From positions 62,001 through 126,000 of the forward strand of contig CP069393.1 in assembly GCA_016887505.1 (NCBI GenBank): DNA of 64,000 nt. The letters run 5' to 3'. Positions 16,534-26,300 of the stretch are shown here, piece by piece. The notes under the pieces were generated by a model. The model worked only from the letters and a program-made list of their open reading frames with translations, had not been told where the DNA came from and made no database searches. Each line of letters begins with the position of its first letter. Within the stretch, counting starts at the first letter, position 1. The translations under genes were made by a program, and so were the position numbers. The DNA is from Clostridia bacterium. GTDB taxonomy: Bacteria > Bacillota > TC1 > UBA5767.

Positions 16534-16587
16534 AAAAAAACCAGTCTGTAAAATCTTGTTTTGAAGATAAGATTTTACAGACTGGTT
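16534..16587 (-). terminator. Intrinsic terminator of the PNPOx-like gene
   Basis: A perfect 19-bp inverted repeat (16539-16557 with 16569-16587) with an 11-base loop, followed on the minus strand by a run of seven T. It lies 23 bases past the stop codon at 16610. Confidence 0.9.
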
Positions 16588-16609
16588 ATATGATGATAAA
16601 TATTATGTG

Positions 16610-17008
16610 CTATTTACTAATTATTATTCCTGCACTAGGTCCAGCGCTTTGGTCGTATACTACTGTTGGATCAAAAATCCATACACCCCTTGTTGTCATA
16701 CCTGCCTTTTTTGTTTGTTCTGCAATTTTAGCAAACAATTCTCCATCTGTTTGACGCTCTACTACTAAGGCATTTACTAAATAGGACTCGGTTCCTTTTA
16801 CAACTAAAACAGCAATATTCTTATTTCCTGCTAAGTTTTCAGATGTCTTCTTCATAAGAATCTCTGCAGCACAAATCGTCTTTTCATCCGGAGCCATAAT
16901 ACTACCAACAACAATTGAATGGGGTATTCCCTCGCTTGAGACAGTTGTTAATACCTTACTTGCCTCGGGGTCATTGAGTAACGTTACTACTTTTTCAGGT
17001 ATAATCAT
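16610..17008 (-). CDS. Pyridoxamine 5'-phosphate oxidase-like flavin-binding protein
   Basis: 132 residues, the size of small split-barrel PNPOx-like proteins. The N-terminus (L-L-N-D-P-E-A-S-K-V-L-T-T-V-S-S-E-G-I-P-H) and A-A-E-I-L-M-K-K-T-S-E-N-L match the FMN-binding fold; no biosynthetic pyridoxamine role should be assumed. AAAGGAGGAAAG precedes the ATG. It is divergent from an HxlR regulator, with palindromes in between, which suggests the regulator controls it. A redox or flavin-reductase function is inferred. Confidence 0.8.
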   Translation of the reverse strand: MIIPEKVVTLLNDPEASKVLTTVSSEGIPHSIVVGSIMAPDEKTICAAEILMKKTSENLAGNKNIAVLVVKGTESYLVNALVVERQTDGELFAKIAEQTKKAGMTTRGVWIFDPTVVYDQSAGPSAGIIISK

Positions 17009-17055
17009 TGCTTTCCTCCTTTGATAATAACCATGGTTACTTTAACGTTATTTTT

Positions 17056-17070
17056 ATAGTATGATACTAT
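17056..17070. promoter_or_regulatory. Palindrome between the PNPOx-like and HxlR genes
   Basis: ATAGTA-TGA-TACTAT, a perfect inverted repeat, nested with TATGATA-C-TATCATA (17060-17074). A second ATAGTACTAT occurs at about 17125-17134. Repeated ATAGTA half-sites in a divergent promoter region suggest operators for the HxlR protein. Confidence 0.55.
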
Positions 17071-17178
17071 CATAAGCAAATATATTAACAAGTACAGAGA
17101 TTTTAAATAGTAACTATGGAAAAACATAGTACTATTCAAAATCATAGCTAATAGTAGCTTCAAAAGGAGGAAGATGGT

Positions 17179-17553
17179 TTGGACAAAGAGGGTCTTATAA
17201 AAGAATGTACCGAATGTAAATTGGCACAAGAATCAAAGGGGCAGCTGTGCTCAGTTTGCATAACTCAAAAAATTATAAGAGGCAAATGGAAAATTGTCAT
17301 CATTTGGCTTCTGAAAGACGGTAAAAAACGATTTTCCGAACTAGAACGGATGATTCCCAATATTACACAGAGTTATCTGACTAGCCAACTTAGAGAACTG
17401 GAAAAGTCAGGATTGGTAGTAAGAAAAATGTTTAACGTTATCCCTCCCAAAGTGGAATACAGTCTATCGAACAAAGGAAAAGAGTTTTTGGAAGTAGTGG
17501 ATGCGATGGAAAAGTGGGGACAAGGTTATATAAGAGAAGTATTAACTACCTAA
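17179..17553 (+). CDS. HxlR-family winged-helix regulator with N-terminal Cys cluster
   Basis: 124 residues from a TTG at 17179, preceded by AAGGAGGA at 8 bases; the ATG at 17173 is in another frame. The HxlR core is clear: I-R-G-K-W-K-I-V-I-I-W-L-L, R-F-S-E-L-E-R-M-I-P-N-I and S-Y-L-T-S-Q-L-R-E-L-E-K-S-G-L-V. Before it stand four cysteines as C10-x2-C13 and C24-x2-C27, a spacing that could bind zinc or sense disulfide or electrophile stress, as single-Cys HxlR proteins (HypR, YodB) do. It probably controls the divergent flavoprotein gene. Confidence 0.85.
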   Translation: MDKEGLIKECTECKLAQESKGQLCSVCITQKIIRGKWKIVIIWLLKDGKKRFSELERMIPNITQSYLTSQLRELEKSGLVVRKMFNVIPPKVEYSLSNKGKEFLEVVDAMEKWGQGYIREVLTT

Positions 17554-17921
17554 TAAGAACGAAGGGGTTCTGCTTCGAAAATGAAAGAAGGTCAGGCTAA
17601 ACCAAATTTTGGCTTAATGGAATGAGAGCCCCTCTTTTTAAAGGGGGGAGTATGTTAGGTACTATATAAATATGATACAATCAGCTTTACGGCAGTATGG
17701 AGATAGGTTGAATCCAGTGCAAGGAGACAATAATCCTCATTCAAGCTTCTTAGTGCCCTCCACCTGCAACTTGATACAAACAGTGCAAAATTTATCGCAG
17801 TAAGATAGGGGCAGTAGGATGAACTTGTGCATGTAGGAACTGAAAGAAGAAATCATCGTAGACGGGCTGTTGGATAGTTGGATTAGAGCATAAGGTAATC
17901 GAGCAAAGGGGAAGTAACTTA
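17554..17921. other. Intergenic stretch before the LytTR regulator
   Basis: About 370 bases. A weak hairpin (CCCCTCTTTTTAAAGGGGG, near 17632-17650) may end the HxlR transcript. An AT-rich TATAAATATGATACAAT segment near 17665-17682 may hold a promoter. No open frame of note. GGGGAAGT precedes the ATG at 17922. Confidence 0.35.
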
Positions 17922-18653
17922 ATGGTTAAAATTGCAATTTGTGATGATGAAGCGCAAGAACTAGAGCGTGCCTATAACTTTCTATTTAGGTATAAACAAC
18001 GGCGCCCCCAATATGACATAGAAATCGTTACTTTTTCTGCTCCATTAGAGTTGATATCCTATGTAGAAAAATACGGCAGTTTTGATATATTCATATTGGA
18101 TGTTTACATGACTGGCATGCTTGGTACAGATGCTGCTCGGGAACTTCGTCAACTTGATGACAAAGGTGAAATCATATTTATTACTAGCTCTAGGGACCAC
18201 GCGATTGATGCTTATGAGGTGGATGCTGCAAAATACCTAGTTAAACCATATACCAAAAGTGTTCTATTCTCAGCGATGGACAAGGTTTTAAGCCGATTAA
18301 TAGATGGGCGGCATCACACGGTCACACTCAAGACGACAGAAGGCTTTGTTCGCCTCTTTACTAGAGAGATCGTTTTTACTGAAACAGGTAGAAAGAATTA
18401 CCAGGTCATTCATACCATTAAAGGAAATGTAGTGGAAGTAAGAATGACTGCCTCCGAACTCTTTGAACTCCTAGTACCAGCTAAGATTATTGTACGCTGT
18501 GGTTCTTCTATGATTCTGAACTTGAAATACATTCGGCAAATACGAAAGGATGCTGTCATATTGGATTCAGGTGAAGAGTTGGCCTATCCTTACCGGGCCT
18601 ATAAAAAGCTTAAAGAACAGTTTCTTTGTTTTCAAATGTCCACAGATGAATAA
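17922..18653 (+). CDS. LytTR-family response regulator (AgrA type)
   Basis: 243 residues. The receiver domain (1-125) has the acidic pair D8-D9, phospho-acceptor Asp60 (F-I-L-D-V-Y), Thr/Ser in I-T-S-S and Lys in L-V-K-P-Y. The LytTR DNA-binding domain spans about 140-240, with E-I-V-F-T-E-T, then F-V/I-R-C-G-S-S and N-L-K-Y-I-R-Q-I. LytTR proteins bind paired direct repeats one helical face apart. The GHKL kinase follows 78 bases downstream, and a matching direct repeat lies upstream of the giant surface gene, so that gene is the likely target. Confidence 0.9.
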   Translation: MVKIAICDDEAQELERAYNFLFRYKQRRPQYDIEIVTFSAPLELISYVEKYGSFDIFILDVYMTGMLGTDAARELRQLDDKGEIIFITSSRDHAIDAYEVDAAKYLVKPYTKSVLFSAMDKVLSRLIDGRHHTVTLKTTEGFVRLFTREIVFTETGRKNYQVIHTIKGNVVEVRMTASELFELLVPAKIIVRCGSSMILNLKYIRQIRKDAVILDSGEELAYPYRAYKKLKEQFLCFQMSTDE

Positions 18654-18731
18654 TGGACCTCATAATAGAAGGCTAGTTTTTTCCCAGCAGTAAAAACAAT
18701 CTACAGACTATAACGAAAGAAGGCAGCTGAC

Positions 18732-20036
18732 GTGTCCCATATTATTCTAGTATTCTTATCATTTTTGCAATCGGTTATGGGCTTTACGTTATTGTCTTCC
18801 TCTGTGATGCATTTTAGGGAACCGATCAAAAAAAGAGTTATGATTGGGCTTGCCGTAATGCTTTGCGGAATAATCCTTCTTTCCTCAATCCTATTTATAT
18901 TTGGTTCTGATTCGCTAGACCGGTTTGCAATATTCGTCATTCTCATAATTCAGATTCCTTGGTTTCTGATTTGCTCCGAGGATCGCTTCTTTGTATCTCT
19001 CTTTAATTTTCTAACGTTTGTTAACATCTATGTATTTATAAGCTATACCAGCGATACCTTGGTTATGAATCTGGATGGAAATATCTTTATTGGTGTTCGA
19101 ATTATTGTCCGCATGCTGATTTATGCTATTATTCTTCCCTTATTGTTTAAATTCGTGCGGCCACGTTTTCGCAGGATTGTAGATAGCTTAGATAAGGAAT
19201 GGCGTGCAGCGATATGGGTCCCGCTATTGTTACTGCTTACCCAAAGCATGATTATTTATTATCCCGAACCGTATTGGTATTGGACGATCAATACTTGGTC
19301 AAGAGTCATTATTCTCATGGTATATCTACTGTCTTTGGCTGTGTACTATCTCTTTTATATACAGGCGAGCGCAATCGTTGAAAAGTATGCACTGGAAAAG
19401 CGTCAATTGCTTGTGTCACAACAAGAAAAATTGTGGGAATCAGAGTTGACTCGACAAAAGGCGACCACGGCTCTCGCTTCTCAGCAAAGACACGATATGC
19501 ACCATCACAATGCGGTTATCATGGGGTTACTCCAGAATGGCGATATCACTAACCTAGAGTCCTATATGATAAGTTGTGATAAAGCGTTGGAAAAGCATCA
19601 TCAAAATTCATTTTGCTTGAATCCAATTGCGAACAGTATTCTAAACTTTTATGCTGAACAGGCAAAAGAAAAGAATATTGAAACGGAGTTTAAGGTGAGT
19701 CTACCCGAGCAGATTGGTATCGATAATATTGACCTCACTTGTGTTCTTGGAAATGCCCTAGAAAATGCCATTGAGGGATGCTTGCGGTTACCAAAAGATG
19801 AGAAAAAAGAGATTATCGTTACAATCAAGTATTTTGACCATCGATTGCGGATTAAGGTGGAGAATACCTGTGCCCTAGATATCCTCTTTAAAGATGAACT
19901 TCCTATAACCCATAAAATGGTCGGTGGGACGGGTACAAAAAGTATTCTTTATACGGCCGAAAGTTATGATGGTACAGCGGGATTTTCGGTGGTGGGGAGT
20001 ACATTCATCGCTCAAATTGTTCTGAATTCACATTAA
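18732..20036 (+). CDS. GHKL-type sensor histidine kinase (AgrC type)
   Basis: 434 residues from GTG 18732 with GAAGG upstream. Six or seven membrane helices fill residues 1-215. A coiled linker (Q-Q-E-K-L-W-E-S-E-L) leads to the phospho-acceptor motif Q-R-H-D-M-H-H-H and then the GHKL ATPase: N-A-L-E-N-A-I-E-G (N box), G-G-T-G-T-K-S-I (G box). Such kinases sense peptides or cell-envelope state and phosphorylate a LytTR partner, here the gene just upstream. No AgrD-like peptide gene or AgrB processing protein is visible nearby. Confidence 0.88.
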   Translation: MSHIILVFLSFLQSVMGFTLLSSSVMHFREPIKKRVMIGLAVMLCGIILLSSILFIFGSDSLDRFAIFVILIIQIPWFLICSEDRFFVSLFNFLTFVNIYVFISYTSDTLVMNLDGNIFIGVRIIVRMLIYAIILPLLFKFVRPRFRRIVDSLDKEWRAAIWVPLLLLLTQSMIIYYPEPYWYWTINTWSRVIILMVYLLSLAVYYLFYIQASAIVEKYALEKRQLLVSQQEKLWESELTRQKATTALASQQRHDMHHHNAVIMGLLQNGDITNLESYMISCDKALEKHHQNSFCLNPIANSILNFYAEQAKEKNIETEFKVSLPEQIGIDNIDLTCVLGNALENAIEGCLRLPKDEKKEIIVTIKYFDHRLRIKVENTCALDILFKDELPITHKMVGGTGTKSILYTAESYDGTAGFSVVGSTFIAQIVLNSH

Positions 20037-20058
20037 AATATATAACAATGATTTTACA

Positions 20059-20095
20059 AGCAGCGACCGGTTCACTCTGGTAGCTGCTTTTTTTA
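20059..20095 (+). terminator. Terminator after the GHKL kinase gene
   Basis: AGCAGCGACC (20059-20068) pairs with GGTAGCTGCT (20079-20088), ending in a run of eight T. It separates the two-component genes from the promoter of the giant gene. Confidence 0.88.
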
Positions 20096-20104
20096 TCCCC
20101 AAAT

Positions 20105-20170
20105 GCAATTATCCCTAAAAGAATAGCAATTACCCCAAAACCGGATTTGGACTTTTATATTTGCTATATT
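20105..20170 (+). promoter_or_regulatory. Direct-repeat LytTR-type operator and promoter of the giant surface gene
   Basis: GCAATTATCCCTAAAA (20105-20120) is repeated as GCAATTACCCCAAAA (20126-20140), exactly 21 bases apart. The repeat pair ends at the edge of the expected -35 region of a TATATT -10 box (20165-20170). This is the arrangement of LytTR/AgrA activator sites (paired repeats one or two turns apart ahead of a poor -35). An inverted repeat ACTTTATC/GATAAAGT (20188-20210) falls in the leader. Confidence 0.55.
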
Positions 20171-20308
20171 ATGAAGTGGAAATCAATACTTTATCGTACC
20201 TTGATAAAGTGTGAAGCACTGGTAAGAAAAAGGATGTAAGTTCAAGGTGAAATTGTAAGCCTGCTGGAAGACGCTTGCATAACAACAATACTAAGGAGAA
20301 TTTATTTG

Positions 20309-23300
20309 ATGAGGGTTCTAATGAGAAGACGGCTAGTAAGTATGTTGCTCTGCGTTTGTATGGTGTTTAATTCAGGAGCTACGATAGCCTATGCTGCTGA
20401 GCAAAGCACCAATCCATATTTTAAAGATGTTTCCCCCGATGATTGGTTTTATGAATCCGTGATGGAATCATTTAATGAAAATATCTTTTCGGGTACCAGT
20501 ATAGATACTTTTTCTCCTAAAGAGTCCATGACCCGTGCTATGTATGTGACGATTATGGGGCATATGGCTCAATTTGATGGCACCTATCCAATGTCCGACT
20601 CTTCATTTAGCGATCTTAAAGAAAATGCCTACTACGTACCGTATGTTATGTGGGCAGTAGACAAAGGGATAACAAAAGGGACTGGTAATAACCAGTTTAG
20701 CCCCAATAGCAAAATAACCCGGGAGCAGATGGCTACATTCACGGCGAATTATTTTGATGCCTATCAAATTCCCTATCCTGAAAGTACAGTAACAAACCTG
20801 CCAAAAGATGTAGATAATATTTCGCCTTGGGCAAAGGAAGCTGTCTTAAAACTCTGGGCAAGCGGACTTCTCAGTGGTGATGAAGATGGATACTTTAACC
20901 CGCAAAACAAGGCAACCCGTGCAGAAGGGGCGGCATTCTCTGTGCAAATCAAGGAGATGCTTACCCAAGCGTCTACTTCTGAACAAGATTCAAATGATGA
21001 CAATTCACATCGTAATTATTGCAAGCTATCATTTAAGAGCAATGGTGGCAGTGCGGTAGATAGTTTTTCTCGTAAGGAGGGTGGCAAGTTATCCAATTTG
21101 CCGGTGCCCTACAAGGAAGGTTCTGTTTTTGGCGGTTGGTATTATGACAAACAACTTACCGAACTGGTTGCCAGCAATGATGTAGTACGTGAGAGTCTAA
21201 CCCTATATGCAAGGTGGGGGGAGGCGGTTCCTCTTGCTGAGACGGAAACAAATCGTTTCGCCAGTGCAATGGATCAAGACGGAGATTTCACCATTACAAT
21301 ATTGGGTTTGCAGTCCATGTCAGCGGATGAAGTTGAACGTCTTATCACCCTTAAAAATTTCAACTCACAAGAAGATAAAAAATGGGCTAGCATCGAGAAA
21401 AAGGGTTCCAATTTTATCGTCTCCGGCCTCAACTACAGTGGTGAAAATGGAGCAGAAAAAGATGGCTTCGAAGAAGGAGCTAGCTACAAGTTAACACTGA
21501 ATGATGAACAGCTTGCCTTCGATAATTTTCCCCAAGAAGCCAGGGAATTTAACTTCACCATCCAAAAAGACGATGTTTTCAATTTAACTTTAAACGAAAA
21601 AGTAAACTTTATAAAATTTGAAGACATCAGTAATATAAGAGAAAATGGGGCCAAGACTACTAGGATTAATTCAACACCTTTGAACGTTACGGAGAATGGT
21701 TCTACTGTCGGTGATCTCGTAGAAGGAACCTTTACCTTTTCGCAGGGCTCTTTGCTTGTAGGTGACACCATTGCTGTTTATGAAGGAATTCATCCTAATG
21801 AGCGTGTGCTAGATGATACACGTGAAGGGGCCAACGGGAACATTGCCTATATTGAAATCACTTCGATATCTGGGACTAGCTATGGGTATCAAACGGCTGA
21901 TGTGGAAGATGTTTTGTTTACGCCGGACGTTCTTCCTGTTTCTGTCGATGCAGATACAGATGGAAATCCGAACAATGAATCCATCACTGTAGCAGAAACC
22001 ACGATGGATTTTTCAGATGATCTATATGCTCCCATTGGGCTTGATTCTCAAACAAAAGTGGATGTGGGAGACTATATCTCCTTTTACGATGGCGATTTAA
22101 AGGCAACTACTACCGGGTCGAATGGGCCTAGGCAGGAAAGCTTTGGCCTAATTACAGCAGTATTAAATAGTGATGGGTCCTATGTTATTGTTTATGAAGC
22201 AGTCACATTAGAAGAAATGCTCGCAGCAATGGATATGTATAATACCGATCAAATTGACGGTGAAGATATGCTGGATGAGGTGGATGTGGAAGCCTTTGAA
22301 GCTAAGATTGAACAGCAGGCAGTAGAGAGTGGATTTGTAGATGATGCCGGTCAATATCTAGCGGCTATGGCATTAGAGACCAATGCCTTCACAGAAATCA
22401 CGGAAGACTTTGAATTACGAAATTATGCAATTCTAAATCAAAATGGTGAACCACTCAGTCCGGAAGAGGTTCAACTTATGGCTGGCAGTGATATGAATGT
22501 AAAAGTAGAAGTGGATTCGCCAGAGGCTATTATCGACACGAATTTGCAGCATTTTGAAAACACTTCTGGTATACACCTTACTTTAAAGATAAAAGCGAAA
22601 ATCACCATCGGTCCCAAAGTCCCAGAAGATGGCGACGCCCAAGTTGTGATTAACCTGACGGGTGAATTTGAAGAAGAATTTCATACGGCTATTAATATCG
22701 ACGGTGGTGCACGTTGGGAATGGTGGTCTATTTTCCCATACATTGCTGAATATGAAGTGACCGCGAACATTGACCTTTATAATTATACGGGTCTTACATT
22801 TCATGCAAGCATCGTAACGAAGGAATATGCGGATAAAAAATGGACAGATGATGAGGAAATGAAGGACGTTGTCGATGAATTGAAAAAATTAGTCGATGAG
22901 GTTAAAGACGGTCTTGGTAGCGAAGAAGAAGAAGATGATCCCGCAAATGACCTAATTGAAAAATACAAGGCGATGATGGACACCGAGAGTGATTGGGTAA
23001 ACCTTGTAGAGCAAGAGATGGTAAACATAAAACAAAACATCCCACCCATCATGATTATTCAAGTATCCATGTCGCTCACGTTTGTAATCCAAGCGAACAT
23101 GAATATCTCCCTGGGTGCGGAATTCTGGTATAAGACAGCCAAGCGGTATTCCTACAATGTTGAGGTTTTTGCTGGAAATGTAACCAGTGATGTCTTAGAT
23201 CTAGTTGAGGAACAATATGAGTTTACCTTCTACGTCATGGGCACCTTAGGCTTGCGGGCAGGCTTAAAGTTGGAAGCGAAGATAGCTCTTTTCGATGAAA

Positions 23301-26300
23301 AATTTGCTAGTGCCGGTTTTGGAGCAGAGGCCGGGGCCTACATCAAGATGTATGGCTACTTCTATTATCAACTGACCTATACTGCTTCTATGGGAAAGGA
23401 AAGCAAATATTCCGGTGCACTCTATTTTGAATTGGGCATCTATTTGGAAATCACCTTTGAAGCCCAAGCTTTTGCTGGAACCTTCTCCTACAATCCGACC
23501 CTCTATGAAAATGAATGGCCCTTATGGTCGGCGGGTATGCGAGAAAATATTCAAGACTTTGCGTATGAGCTAGGAGAGATGCCTGTACTTTCCATGAAAA
23601 AGTCGATTCGAACAACCTTTGTACCGGACGACGTTTTCGAGATGCTTTATCTTGATTTAAAGACCGGGGATAGCGGTACTAAGATTTACGATGATTCCGA
23701 GGCCTATTTTACCATTGAGATGACCAATGATAAGTTCAGCTATGACAGAAGCACAAATCAGCTCGTAATTACACCAAATGAAAAAGATATCACACTAGAT
23801 AGTCAAATGGTAGTTAGTTGGATCAATCAACCTCTGGCATGGACCTCGAAGCCCATTCGTACGAGGATTAATTTGCATTGGGATAATCTGAATGATGGAT
23901 ATGCGATTGTATTCCAATCCAATGGTGGAAGCAGTATTCCAATTATGATTAAAAAATATGGAACCCCTATTGCTCCCCCGGCCGACCCCGTGAAAAAAGG
24001 TTATGTTTTTGAGGGCTGGTTCTCGGATGAAGCACTGACCCAAAGCTTTACCTTTCCTGAAAAAATGGCCAATGTTGACCTGGAACTGTATGCAAAATGG
24101 GCGCCTGCAAACGATACACCCTACCGGATTGAGCATTACGGTGAAGTCTTAGGTAGCAGCCAGTATGAGATGTTAGATACGGTAGAATCAACAGGCACCA
24201 CCAACAGTACCGTTACTGCCGCTACCAAAAACTACCCAGGTTATAAAAGGCCTGAAAGCAAGCAATTAACCATTAAACCGGATGGTGAAAGTATTTTGCG
24301 CTATTACTATGATAGAGAAATATATACTGTGACCTATTCTTCCGGCGAGGCGCAGGGAGAAGATGTTGTCAGTGAACTGAAATACGGTGCAAACATTTCG
24401 GCTCCTACTGTAAATTCCAAGGGCTATGCCTTTGCAGGCTGGACACCTGCAATAACTGAAAATGCAACAATGCCAGCTACAGATATTCAGTATACAGCCC
24501 ATTGGATACCGGCCGACGATACAGGGTATCGTGTGGAGTATTATGTGGAGCAGACAAACGGAAAGTTCGCGTTGCAAAGCCTAGATGATACCAAAACAGG
24601 TATAACCGGAAGCCAGGTAGATATTCAAACCATCTTTGACAATCGTTTTCTTGTAGAAGATGGTATTACATTTAAAGACGTAACAGTAGGTGGTGAAGTA
24701 ACCAATACCCCGATTATTACAAAAGATGGGAAAATGATTATCAAGGTTAATTACCAGCGTGAAAGCCATGATGCTATTTTTAGTCCAGACAATGGAGAAG
24801 ATAGTACAAAGATGGCTGTTAAGTATCAGGCAACCATAAAAGCACCAAGAGAAAATCCTACAAAAGAAGGGTATGTTTTTTCCGGTTGGGAGGGTTACCA
24901 GGTAAATGACACGATGGGCACCTCAGACCTTGCCTATACGGCGAGCTGGGAACCAGCGGAAGATACTGCTTACACGGTTACCCATATTAGAGAAGATTTA
25001 AGGAATCAGTATCCAACTAGTGGAGAATTAGTTGAGATTGAAAATAAGGTGGGTAGGACAGAAGCCCAAACAGAAGCCCAGGCTAAAGACTACGAGGGCT
25101 TTAGCGTCATTGGGGTTGAACAAGTTGAAATCTTGCCGAATGGTAGCGCAAAGGTAGAAATCAAGTATAGTCGTAATCGCTACACTGTGAACTGGATTGC
25201 TGAGGGAAATCTCCTTAAGACAGAGCAAGTGAAATATGGGGAGACGATTACTGCACCAGCAAGTAACCCGAAAAAACAAGGATACGTCTTTGAGTCTTGG
25301 AGTGGCTTAGGCCAAGACGCTAAGATGGGAAGTGATGAACTGACCTTCACTGCGACATGGAAACCGGCAACGGATACGCTATATACCGTAGAGCATATTC
25401 GTGAGGACTTAAGTGGTTCTTATACCATCCAGGAACTTGAGGAAAGGGAAGGCACAACGGCTACCCAAACGGCGGCTACTCCGAAATCCTATGAAGGATT
25501 CACAGCCGATACAAGCTACAAGCAAGTAGACATTGCCCCCGATGGTAGTAGTCTTGCAACCATTTTGTACAACCGAAACAGCTATGACATCACGTGGATT
25601 GCCAATGGTATTGACTATGAAACCACCGTGGGAGTTTTGTTCGGTGATGCAATTCATTTGCCAGCGACTATGCCGGACAACAAGACCGGCTATACCTTTG
25701 ATGAGTGGAAGGACGTTCCGGCAAGCATGCCTGCACAAAATAGCATCTATGAGGCTATTTGGACAGCCAATCGGTATACGACGACCTTCAAGGTTAATGG
25801 TGGTCTACCACTAGAGGTAAACACCAAGGAAGTTGTCTACGATAGTAGATATGACCTACTTCCTACACCGAGTTATGCAGGCTATCAGTTTGTCAATTGG
25901 GTAGATGAAGATGGTGCTGTCGTTACGGCGGGCACAATAGTAAGAACAGCTTCAGACCATACTCTAACGGCAACGTGGGCAGCAGATACCGATATTGCCT
26001 ATATGGTAGAGCACTACCAAGAGGATGCTGCTGGTGGTGAATACACGCTCCAAGAAACGACAAGGCTCTATGGCGAAACCGACACCGATACAGCCGCTGT
26101 TGCCAATAGCTACCTAGGCTTTACGGTAGAGGAGTTTGAACAAGAAAACATTGCTGGTGATGGTTCAACGATTGTCAGAATTGATTACAAGCGAAATGTC
26201 CATACGATTACCTGGACCATAGACGGCACAGAAAGCCATGAAAATTACCGCTATGGCGCGAGTATTCAAGCACCAAGCGCAACACGCACAGGATATTCCT

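Noticed and set aside
17690-17730. tRNA-like GGTTGAATCC segment
   Set aside because: No acceptor stem or cloverleaf could be formed around it.
22801-23052. Minus-strand open frames inside the giant gene
   Set aside because: They mirror repeats of the plus-strand gene and lack ribosome sites.
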